From: Amphimedon queenslandica
Taxonomy: Eukaryota; Porifera; Demospongiae; Haplosclerida; Niphatidae
Length of the DNA: 26,474 bases
Reading direction: 5' to 3'
NCBI RefSeq assembly: GCF_000090795.2
Contig: NW_003547061.1
Span: forward strand, 7,419 to 33,892
A model generated the notes under the pieces. It was given only the letters and a program-made list of their open reading frames with translations. It was not told the DNA's origin and did no database searches. Positions within the stretch are counted from its first letter, which is position 1, and every line of letters starts with the position of its first letter. Of the stretch, positions 18,161-26,474 are shown one piece after another. The position numbers and the translations under genes were made by a program.

Positions 18161-19169
18161 AGTAGACAGTGCCAGTCTGTGCTCAAGCTCTTCCATTTCA
18201 GCATATGATCTTTACAAGCAATCAGCATAAGGTAAAATATTACTACTCAAAATTACCTGACCCTTTCATTATACCACTGTACACTTTAGTACCAGCTTTC
18301 ACAGTACAGGGAGTATCTGGACTACCTGCACTAATACCAGCTGATGCAACTAGCACCTTTTTGTTTCCACAATAGTGAAATTGTCTTCATCTGGCCAATA
18401 GACAAGAGACCAACTTGCTACTTACATTATGCTTAAAGCAGGGCAAAAGGATTCCTTACCAATATTAAGAACTTCCTTTTGTTGCTGCCTATATGTCATT
18501 GTCTCACTTGCAACTGTAGTGTACAGGCCGCTGTTGTTTGTCCAATAGCAATGGTAGCATTGCTATGCACCCATGTTGTACTGAGTTGTTATTATTTTTC
18601 TTTAAAGTCAAAAACAAATATATAATGTACATCACAGCTCAGACATGCAGCTCTTAAACTATCATAGTTTATCTTCATAACCTAAAATAGAAAGATATTG
18701 CGCCATTATTATGAGGTAAAATAGATTAGTCTTACGATCTACTTGACCTTTGCCTGGAGTAAAAGTAGATCACTTACCTGTCTGCTAACTCTCAAAAACA
18801 AACCTTCTTGACCATTCTTCGCTTAGAATTATGGCACCAATGGGCATAAATGACTGTACAACGGCAGCGACTTGAGACTTCTTTAACAACGTCGATACCG
18901 TAATAATGGAAACAATAAAAACAGAAGTGTGGGACACCGTTCAATGCAAACGGAGCATGAATTGAGTTTTGAGAGGGAACAGGTGAGAGAGAGAATTACA
19001 CAATAATAATAATAATTGCAGTACATGTAGAATTATTGTCTACTTTTTGTTTTCTTTTTGCAAGTTGTAGTCTAGTTATGGTAGTTGTAGTTGTACGTGT
19101 ACGGAGAGTTTGAGTTCAGAAATGGAGAAAGACATAAAGAGAGAAGTAGACCTGTATTTGTCATTTTAG
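18161..19169. other. No recognisable gene
   Basis: A possible exon-like frame at 18310-18375 (VQGVSGLPALIPADATS) is too short to judge. A small inverted repeat (gatctactt...aagtagatc) lies at 18738-18774. The right arm of the distant 18-bp inverted repeat is at 18937-18954. Nothing else stands out. Confidence 0.4.
18937..18954 (-). repeat. Right arm of a distant 18-bp inverted repeat
   Basis: CCGTTCAATGCAAACGGA, the inverted partner of 14726-14743 with one mismatch. About 4.2 kb separates the arms. Confidence 0.4.
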
Positions 19170-19262
19170 TGATGACAATGACGATGATGATGGTGATGAC
19201 AATGACGATGATGGTGATGATGATGATAGTGGTACGATGATGGCAGTGATGACGATGATGTT
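19170..19262 (+). repeat. Imperfect GAT/GAC trinucleotide microsatellite
   Basis: gatgacaatgacgatgatga and similar triplets run for about 90 bases, preserving a three-base period with scattered GGT, AGT and ACA variants. It creates the long low-complexity frames seen on both strands here. Confidence 0.85.
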
Positions 19263-19945
19263 GACAACCAGCAAGAGACTCAGCAACATGTGGATTGCAG
19301 TTGTCAATGGAATGAATGAAGGTTAGCCATGTACAAAAGAGATATTGGAATATTTCAAGAGAAGTATGTGATGACTGCATTTGTGGATTGAGTGATACGA
19401 CAAGACACTTATAAAATGAATCATTCAAAGAGAGTGGATGAAATTGGAGAAATAAGTGGCTATGGGAGACGGTGGTTAGAGGAAACAGCAGGTTGATGAG
19501 ATGAAGCATAAAGGCTGATGAGGCATGGGCTGATGTGACTGAATACTGGACCAAAGAATTCATAGGGGGTCAGGACTGGCATACAAAAGCAGGGAATTCA
19601 TGTAAGGGCGAAGGACTATGGGTTATGTGTAAGAATGGTGGACATCAGTGAAGGCTCCTTACCTGTTATGGTACACATTGACCAAATGACAGAGGGTTTC
19701 GAAATAGTGAGAGTGAGTGAGTGGAAAAGAGACTGTTGTGTAGTGTGACCTGAATAAAACGATATGTTTCAATCTATTTGTTTTTATTTCTGTACTGCAT
19801 GAACATGTGTTAGTTGTTTCTGCATGCAAAATATACTCATCTTTATCTGCATGGACAGGAAAGAACTAAGGGAGTATTGACAGATAATGAAAAAAGAGGG
19901 AAAGTGGAAAATGGCCAAATTACGTGTAGTATTCTTACGACGCTT
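19263..19945. other. No recognisable gene
   Basis: The long minus-strand frame that crosses this stretch is a shadow of the GAT repeat and has no recognisable domain. I see no repeats or inverted ends. Confidence 0.45.
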
Positions 19946-22162
19946 TTAAGGGGGACTAAATTTATCCGCAGAACTCCCATGTTGTGCTTCAGGTATGTTA
20001 TGAGCTACTGCAGCAGGTTTAGGCATTGATGGTTTAGGACAGGCTTTGTGCTTACAATTGTCAGGACAAAATTCCCATATCCTATCATAAAGATACCATT
20101 GCCTATCTGCCGTTCGCCCTGTTGGTGGCATTACAGGTGGCATAGAGCTGGGAGGACTGATGCTGGTACCCCAAAGGAATCTGACTGACTTGGGTGTTTC
20201 AGCGCATGTTGCTTGTCTTAACAAGTCTCCTCCCTCAGTGATTGCTCCTCAGAGGTGAAATGGTGGCTCTTTTTCATGTCTTTGATACACTTAAAAAGGG
20301 GTTCAAAAACCCAGCCCTGTCAAAAGACTGGACTATTACCCGACCTTCTGCTGTTCCTACCAGTTGAGGAACATTCACATTCATCAACTGCTGTAGCGAT
20401 ATCCTCAAGGCAACCAACATCAGTCTTCCAAAAGCGTCTCTTGATCAACCCGAAGCACCTGCAAGTAGAGAAGTTCATACGGCCTTCAGGAAAAAGAAAT
20501 TTTTATGGACCTATTTCTGTCTCAATACTCTCCAGGCCACACATTGCATTAATGCATTGTTTTTGTTCTGGCCTGTACAGTTATCAGCATTCAGATGAAC
20601 TGTGATGGCTTTCATACCATAGTTTTCTAGGTAGTGATGAAGGTAACTGATAATTGTATTGGCTCCTTTTCCAGTGTCCACGCATTCGTCAACTAACTAT
20701 GTGACCTGCTTAGGGAAGGCTTCACAGCTGACCCAAATAGGCCACATTTCCTTGGTGTAAGAAAGTAAATGGGCCCTGGTTGCAGTGGGTCACTTGGATC
20801 GTGAACCTAGCATATTAAAATTACAATAATTAAATTTTATACTTATACTTTTTAGGTACCTGCTGTGCATACAAAGCTGTAATAGATTTCCAGTATAGAA
20901 TAACAGGTCTTTGCACTAACACATTCAATCTCTTCACTGACCCACTCACTCTATTCAGTATTGTTTGAAATTGTTATCTCTCCTTTGTCACAAGATCAAC
21001 ATGTTCCCTTGACTTTTCAAGCACCTGAAGTTATTAAGTGGTTAGTTTTTATCATGGATCACCATAATGTTTACCTCAGATTGTCTCTCCAAGGATGTGT
21101 TAGAGCTCCTCACTAATGCCCTGCTGTTCTTCCTACATGTCGAGCAAAGGTTCGTTATTCGCTTCATTATGTGAATGTGAGAAACATACAACTTCCAAGC
21201 CAACTTAAACACTGACTCAAAAGGTACCCATTCCTGTTCATCGCAAGATGCCTCGTACATTCCATGAATCTGCCTTTTGGACATACTTGACTAAAGAAGT
21301 TTAGCCTTTTTATAATCCCTTACCTCTTGTGTTCTCTTTGGCAAAAGTATGCCATGTTCCTCCACAAGCCTCTATTTTTTGATGTCTTTGTCAGCTAATG
21401 CATTGTTTGGTTTACAACCTGTGTTTTCATCAATTCTATGGAAGAGTTAAGAGCAAGTAATTTTTTTAATTATTTGTTGCATGTACCTTGGCTTTTGCCC
21501 TCAGTCTTCATATGCCTCTTCAAAGCCTTGAGCCTTTTATGCCCAATGCCATGAATGAACAAAAAGAACTTGACACATATCGTGTAAAATTGTAAGTTAT
21601 TTAGTTGTAACAATTGTTGTTTACTTTGACCATCCCATGATAGCAACAATTCAGCTATTGTTTCCTCTCCCTTCTGGTCTTCCTGTTTGTGCTAGTTGTA
21701 GCACTTACATTGGTCAGGCCAATAGCTGTCCCTTTACCACCAAATTTAATTGATCCTTAGTTAATTCTTCCATATCCCACCTCACTCTCCTTATATAATC
21801 GTCATCAAACTGCTCATAACACTTGTTGCCACAACACCCTTTCCTAAAAATTCATCAAAACTCTCTCTGTTTCTAATATCTACTTTTTTCTCCTCTGTTT
21901 TTATAGGCTGTGCTTCTTTATCCAATGGCTCCTAGTCCATTTGCTGCTGGTACACCTACTGGTCTTCTGCTCCTGCATCCAGCTGCAAAACCTGCAGGTG
22001 GGAGGCTTTCGTCAGCATTATTGTTATGATCGGAGTTAGAGAAGGTATCATTTCATCATCATCAGAGTCTTCATCATCAGTGTCATTAATGTTGTTGTCT
22101 AGCATTTTATAATTGGCCCTGCCTATGCAAGGTATAGGTAGTTGTGTGTGTCTGTCATTCAT
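19946..22162 (-). pseudogene. Relic of a multi-exon DNCTGQNKN-motif protein, probably DUF7869-like
   Basis: Read 22162 to 19946: an acidic start (DTDDEDSDDDE), [56 protein letters not shown], then SKRQIHGMYEASC and FESVFKLAWKLYVSH with a C-x2-C (CSTCRKN). EKSREHVDLVTKER, SDPLQPGPIYFLTPRKCG, VDTGKGANTIISYLHHYLEN, HLNADNCTGQNKNN, CFGLIKRRFWKTDVG, NVPQLVGTAEGRVIV, and TADRQWYLYDRIWEFCP with ACPKP complete it. Introns 21025-21074 and 20807-20859 join in phase (Q-Q/V-H, S-E/V-L). I know this order from a repetitive sponge/cnidarian family with a putative RNase H-like core; the DUF7869 name is from memory. Frame changes occur near 20540, 20390, 20240 and 20740, with a TAA near 20490. Function unproven; probably mobile-element derived. 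Confidence 0.65.
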
Positions 22163-22184
22163 TCATTCATTCATTCATTCATTC
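22155..22184 (+). repeat. (CATT)n microsatellite, about seven units
   Basis: Perfect four-base period cattcattcattcattcatt, placed at the 5' edge of the DNCTGQNKN relic. Confidence 0.95.
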
Positions 22185-23460
22185 TGTACAACTGAAATTT
22201 GTCTTTAATAAACAATAACTTTAGCACAGCATGTTTTAAGTTCCTAGATCTTTCTTTTTGACTTGAAAAAGTCTTTCTTAACAGTTTTGTGTTGCTCAAA
22301 TACAAGTGCTAGGTACAGAAGCTTCAAAGAAAGAAAATCGAGTAGCTGGGCCAAGTTCCATTGTGTTGACACTTTAGAGACAGCTGGTAGCACTTTTCAG
22401 TAGATTAGAACATAGCCTTCAAATAATATGAACAGATTTCTCTAAATCTTACTTGATCAAGAGTTAATACTTACTTGAAATTGCCGAGGTCACTCGTTTG
22501 TGAAGTGCTAGAGCAACAACTTGCTGGGTTATAGGTACTAAAGTACCTATACTATCTTAAATATACAAAAGCAGCAACTTTTGTGTGAGCAAGTTTATCA
22601 TATATTGCTGATCAGTAAAAAAAGTGAAGCTTCTTTCTCACATGGTCTTCTTGCTGCCAATAATTCCATTAATAATGGAATGCCACACCTTTCAATCTAC
22701 ATGCATGGGAGTGGCTGGATCTGCTTGCATGTATGTGCTGCAGTGCTGCTCTTCTCAAGGTATTCAAGAACGAGTGCAACTGCTGGAAGCTAGTGTTGAG
22801 CAGACTCTCTTCATGCTGATAATTAAACTGCTTTTGCAGTGCGAGCAGACACCATAGTAGCTATAGGGGCAAGGTCCTGCACCATAGGTGTCTCATTATA
22901 GTAGTGTTTGATTTTATGATAATAATAATCGCAGTAGTAATAATAGTCAGTGTTTAACTTGTGAGTAGATTTTATTTACCATCTGTCACTTCACAGAAGT
23001 ACTTTGCCACTCTTTCTCAAATATCTGCATTGTTAAGAGCCTCAGGACCTTTATTAAGGAGTATAGGTTGCTCATAGTGGTGTCTTTGGTACCAAACGGT
23101 AGCTAAAGACTTATTTAATGTGTTTATCAAATAAAAAGTTTTTTTTTTTAAAAGTTATGAACAAGTTTGTGGTCAATTATCTCAATAGTTACTAACACCA
23201 CCATCTGGACCATTTTTGCGTGCTAGGCCACATTTTAATCAGGTAAATCTTTGCTCAAAGTTGCTGTTATTCAGAAATTGCCTATTTATCAGCTTCAAGT
23301 TGTTCAGATTTTGAATAACTATAGTCATATTCATAAACCATTGGCAATGAACATCATTTTATGAGCAACCTGTTAGCAAGTGCAGCCATAAAGGATCCAT
23401 TCACAATTGTGTAGCGCATACGTGTAGACTGAATGCAGTGGAGATGTCGTAAAGAAGGCT
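22185..23460. other. No recognisable gene
   Basis: Two overlapping plus frames at 22581-22857 have no domain I recognise. Two small palindromes are present (22531-22550 and 22663-22681). The rest is AT-rich with short homopolymers. Confidence 0.45.
22531..22550. repeat. 20-bp palindrome ATAGGTACT-AA-AGTACCTAT
   Basis: Arms of nine bases match perfectly around a two-base spacer. A second, AATTCCATT/AATGGAAT, lies about 130 bp downstream. Neither is inside a gene, and no protein is implicated. Confidence 0.6.
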
Positions 23461-23469
23461 TTAAGTAGT

Positions 23470-23640
23470 GTTGTTTTAGTATGGAACAATAATTTTAGTC
23501 TTAGTTTTCTACTTTTAGTTTTTCTGTTTTAGTTTTAGTAACCCACTGGTAATAATTTTAGTTTTAGTCATTGTTATTACTTGTAAAATGTATTTCAGTT
23601 TTAGTTTTAGTTTTATTCTTCCAATCCTTCTAATTTTAGC
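23470..23640 (+). repeat. TTTTAG-rich degenerate hexamer tract, 3' side of the hAT relic
   Basis: Repeated gttttagttttag blocks with diverged spacers. A matching tract lies on the other side of the hAT coding relic at 26196-26355. Subterminal motif repeats are common in hAT elements, so the two tracts may be its subterminal regions. Confidence 0.6.
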
Positions 23641-23704
23641 TTCATTAACCAAATTCTTTCTGTTATTGTAAAAACAATTAAGCAATTATTCACAAATCAT
23701 CAAA

Positions 23705-25973
23705 AATCATAGTTATCACTTTTGTTCTTTGTTAAGAAAACTTCTCATTCTAAATTTTTATTAGCAAGGTGATTGCACTTAGCAGTTGTTGCATTACCAG
23801 CTACAGAAAATATCCATTCAGCAAGAGTAGAAAACCTTGGTACCATCATCTACTTTCGAGAGATGTATATAAATTTCTTGCTCTAGCAGCCAAAATAGAA
23901 TGGCATGTTTAACTTTATACTCAAGTGCATTCATTACCTAGTGACTCAGTTCTGCAGCAACTAGATGTATTTGTACGTCTCTTCCACTGGCACGTTTTTC
24001 TATTAACTTAGTAATATAAAAAAACGTAATGCTTGCAGGTTCTTCCTCTATGTCCTTTTGAGTAGATGCAGTCTGAGTGGGAGACATGGCGCAGCTTCAT
24101 GGATTTGATCAAGCATAAAAAGTTGACAAGCAGCAACTTCACTAGCATTTGTGACCATAATTGACAAAAGGTACCTTATGGCGGGTAGTGAAATGTGTCT
24201 TTATAGCCATAAAAATCCAACTTCCTGAGCTCCATTTATCATATAATTACTCCACAGGATGCAAGAAGTTACTATGTAACTTTTAGAAACAATGGTTGTC
24301 CAACAGAGCACTCACAGGCTGATATTTTTCATTATAATGATGAATTTTAAAATCCGCCATAGGGTACCTTTTGTCAATTATGGTCACATTTAGTAACAAT
24401 TTATATCTTGCTGTAAAAAGCTGATACCTTTCCAAGCATTTCATTTCCTGTTCTAAATTACTGAAAGCAGTAGCTAAATTTTAATTCTTTTCATGTCTTA
24501 AATGTGCATATTTATTTCCACTATGACAGGTGTCACAGCAGAAATAGTGGTGTAGTTTTCAGCAATTAATGCAGTATACTCTGCAAGTGGCTCTAGTAAC
24601 TGATGTATACCTTGCAAGGTTTTCCAATCACTAATACAAACGTTGTCCAATTCCATCTCTTAAAGTACCTTTTCATGAAGAACTTTCACAGACATGATAT
24701 GATCGATTGCTAGAAACAAAGAGCTCCACCTTTGTGGACAAAAACTATCTAACTTTACATTAGCATATTCAAGTAATTCCTCAGTAGCTTTTGATGACTA
24801 GTTGACTTTTGTAATTAATGACTTTGTCCGGCTATTGACTCTGGAGCACAAATTGAATTTCTTCACTACAAATTTCAGTGTATGTTCAAAACAGAAAATA
24901 CATTTTAACTTGACAGAAATCTGAAATGCTCTTGTGTGATCCTCTTCACATATGTCAAAATTATCTGCAGTTTTTAAATCAGCTTCATCAATAGCTCCAT
25001 CTTCTGAGTTCTCACCACTGCTGAGGTTAACTCCTTTTTAATATCTTTAGCAGCAGTAGTGGTAGAAGCACAGCAGTCATCTCAAAATGCTTTCACTATA
25101 TTGCTGCCATGATCAGTGATGATAACATCTATCGCCTGAGGAGAAAAGTGCCTTTCTTCTAAACAGGTAATTATTAAATTGCGTATATTTTCACCACAAT
25201 GAGGATGAGGCATTTCTAGTAGAGAAACTAAGATATGATGGCAGCTGTTGTCTTTTGAAGAAACAAAGTGGGCCATTATTCCAAGGTAAGAAGAGGATAA
25301 TCCTTCATTTTACCAAACATGAGTGCATAAATGAATCTTGCATCATGATCAAGATAACTTGTATCACTGACTTGACCTCAGACCAATAACTTTATTCATG
25401 ACAACAGTTCTTCGTGGTAATTGGGATTGAGGTTCGCAGCCTCCATTAAGCTACAAAGTTCTTAATTTTCAACAAAAGTATATGCATTATTGTTTATTGG
25501 TTGAGGCAACAAACACCGTCAGCTTTTGATTAAGTTTCTTACATTCTGGGCTTAGTTTTCTAGATGGTTTTGCATTTTCAAATGCACTCATTAGTGTACC
25601 TTGCTTTGTTGGCATATTAGGCATGCCTAATGCCCCCTTCACACAAGTATTTTTCTTTCACTTTAGAGACTTCATGCTCGCCCTCAAGAAAATTTTTGTA
25701 GCATGTATTGTGACGTTTTAAGATGTTGCTTCATGTTAGTTCTGAGTTTACCAGCTAGTGCAGAGCCACAATATCTTAAGGTTCATCTCCAACCTTAACT
25801 TTAGAAGCAGATCTTTTCTTCTCATCATACTGAAAGTAGTGCCATACAGAGTTAGCTCTAGGATGACCACCTTTTAAAATCCTCCTATCTGATCGTGAAG
25901 GAGTAGTCGCAGGAATAGTACATGGAGTAGTAAGGCTAGCCATGTCCGCTGAGATTTTTGAAAGGACACTCAC
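23705..25973 (-). pseudogene. hAT-type transposase with BED zinc finger, decayed and interrupted by a MITE
   Basis: DDE-type cut-and-paste transposase. From 25973 down: a Ser/Thr/Pro-rich start, a BED finger (VWHYFQYDEKK, CGSALAGKLRTNMKQH with the metal-binding Cys and His), an RNase H-like core with ACFFSK-type context (AHFVSSKDNSCHHILVSL, MPHPHCGENIRNLI, VIITDHGSNIVKAF; the Asp of ITD is the expected catalytic one), then CIFCFEHTLKFVVKKFN, CPQRWSSLFLAIDHI and LEPLAEYTALIAEN. ASEVAACQLFML follows, and VPRFSTLAEWIFSVAGN, the hAT C-terminal dimerisation motif, ends it. Many stops and frameshifts (first TAA at 25776). A 237-bp MITE interrupts the frame at 24151-24387. The termini could not be fixed. 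Confidence 0.85.
24151..24387. mobile_element. 237-bp MITE inserted in the hAT transposase relic, 4-bp target duplication
   Basis: The ends are inverted: gtgaccataattgacaaaag and its exact reverse complement, continuing to about 34 bases with one mismatch. ATTT occurs on both sides (24147-24150 and 24388-24391). Removing the element and one ATTT restores the hAT frame LLLNASEVAACQ across the junction. No open frame. The superfamily is not clear; a four-base duplication occurs in several (for example Sola and Chapaev-like). Confidence 0.9.
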
Positions 25974-26195
25974 TTCTAATTTCTAAATCAAATTTATAAG
26001 TTACAAATAAGCCAGCCGAAATGGTGTAGTTGTCTTTAGAAGGTAGCGGGGGAGAATATGAATGATCCAAAGAAAGTTATGCCAGTAAATAAATGTCAGC
26101 CATTTTGTTTAAACTTTACACGTGATTAAGAACAGTAGGAGTTGTAATCACACCTCTTCGTTATAATTATTTTTATTAGTTTCAACTGTGCAATT

Positions 26196-26355
26196 TTAGG
26201 TTTAATTTTAGTTGATGTAACTCACAATTGAAGTTTTAGTTTCAGTTATGGTTAATTAGTATCAGTTTTAATTATAGTTATTGCTATAAGCACTGAGGAA
26301 TTTTAGTTTTAGTAAAGAAAAATTGCTCACTACAGTCGGTTTTAGTTTTATAATA
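26196..26355 (+). repeat. TTTTAG-rich tract, 5' side of the hAT relic
   Basis: tttaattttagttgatg, gttttagtttcagttatgg and tttagttttagtaaag recur here with the same strand polarity as at 23470-23640. It ends close to the window edge. Confidence 0.55.
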
Positions 26356-26474
26356 GATACGTACCTGAAAGAGGATTGGAAACTTAGCCAATTAGCACCA
26401 AATGTCTCACCTCAGTACTTGTTTACCACACTAAAGTGGGGAAGAAAGCAGCCAGGTTATCAATGGGTGTGTCG
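26356..26474. other. No recognisable feature to window end
   Basis: Short unique sequence after the last TTTTAG tract. No frame, repeat or terminal duplication could be matched to 23.46 kb. Confidence 0.4.

Noticed and set aside
18738..18774. Hairpin gatctactt...aagtagatc as a terminator or regulatory RNA
   Set aside because: Nine-base arms in AT-rich DNA without other signals; not distinguishable from chance.
19072..19563. 163-codon minus-strand frame
   Set aside because: Its core is the antisense reading of the GAT microsatellite (runs of Ile, Thr, Val and His) and the remainder matches nothing I know.
20255..20605. 116-codon plus-strand frame
   Set aside because: It lies opposite the DNCTGQNKN block, which has clear family motifs on the minus strand.
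23469..26335. TAGTG/CACTA as hAT terminal repeats with target duplication
   Set aside because: Only the first five bases agree and the flanks (gctttaag against cagtcggt) do not form an 8-bp duplication.

Overview
The window looks like accessory, transposon-rich DNA from a metazoan with very short introns. Gene models that keep their frame need introns of about 41-55 bp with GT...AG ends, and the DNA is AT-rich. The protein families (pogo-type DDE transposase, Crypton-like tyrosine recombinase, Tc1, BED/hAT, a DNCxGQNKN protein) are ones I associate with sponge and cnidarian genomes. A demosponge is my best guess, but that is inference. I see no bacterial operons, rRNA, tRNA or CRISPR array. 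Nearly every recognisable gene is broken by stops or frameshifts.

Layout. 1-1.2 kb (minus): 5' part of a pogo-like transposase, two nonsense codons, cut by the window edge. 1.6-3.2 kb (plus): decayed Crypton-like tyrosine recombinase with a C-terminal SANT-like segment. 3.4-9.5 kb: satellite-like DNA in a long form (unit about 341 bp) and a related short form (about 180 bp), with a 190-bp MITE inserted in one unit. 9.48-11.38 kb (plus): an eight-exon gene joining a KMT5A-like SET domain, a C2H2-like finger, a recombinase-associated N-terminal module and a SANT-like C-terminus, with two in-frame stops. 11.45-13.1 kb: a second long-unit block. 13.1-14.2 kb: a different repeat of about 150 bp, split by a 714-bp hAT-type element with an 8-bp target duplication. 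14.2-14.6 kb: a second MITE whose ends resemble the pogo terminus at 1.2 kb. 15.2-16.4 kb (plus): Tc1-type transposase relic lacking the first catalytic Asp. 16.7-17.3 kb (minus): BEN-like fragment. 17.4-18.4 kb (plus): odd exon-like open frames. 19.9-22.2 kb (minus): multi-exon relic of a DNCTGQNKN-type protein (probably DUF7869-like). 23.7-26.0 kb (minus): BED/hAT transposase relic interrupted by a 237-bp MITE and bracketed by TTTTAG-rich DNA.

The most interesting item is the SET/zinc-finger/SANT gene at 9.48-11.38 kb. Its exons join in phase, and it seems to combine a histone-methyltransferase fold with the flanking modules of a Crypton-type recombinase whose catalytic core is missing. A relative that still has the core lies 6 kb upstream. 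Several insertions can be dated relative to their hosts, because repeat copies or interrupted reading frames preserve the empty target site.
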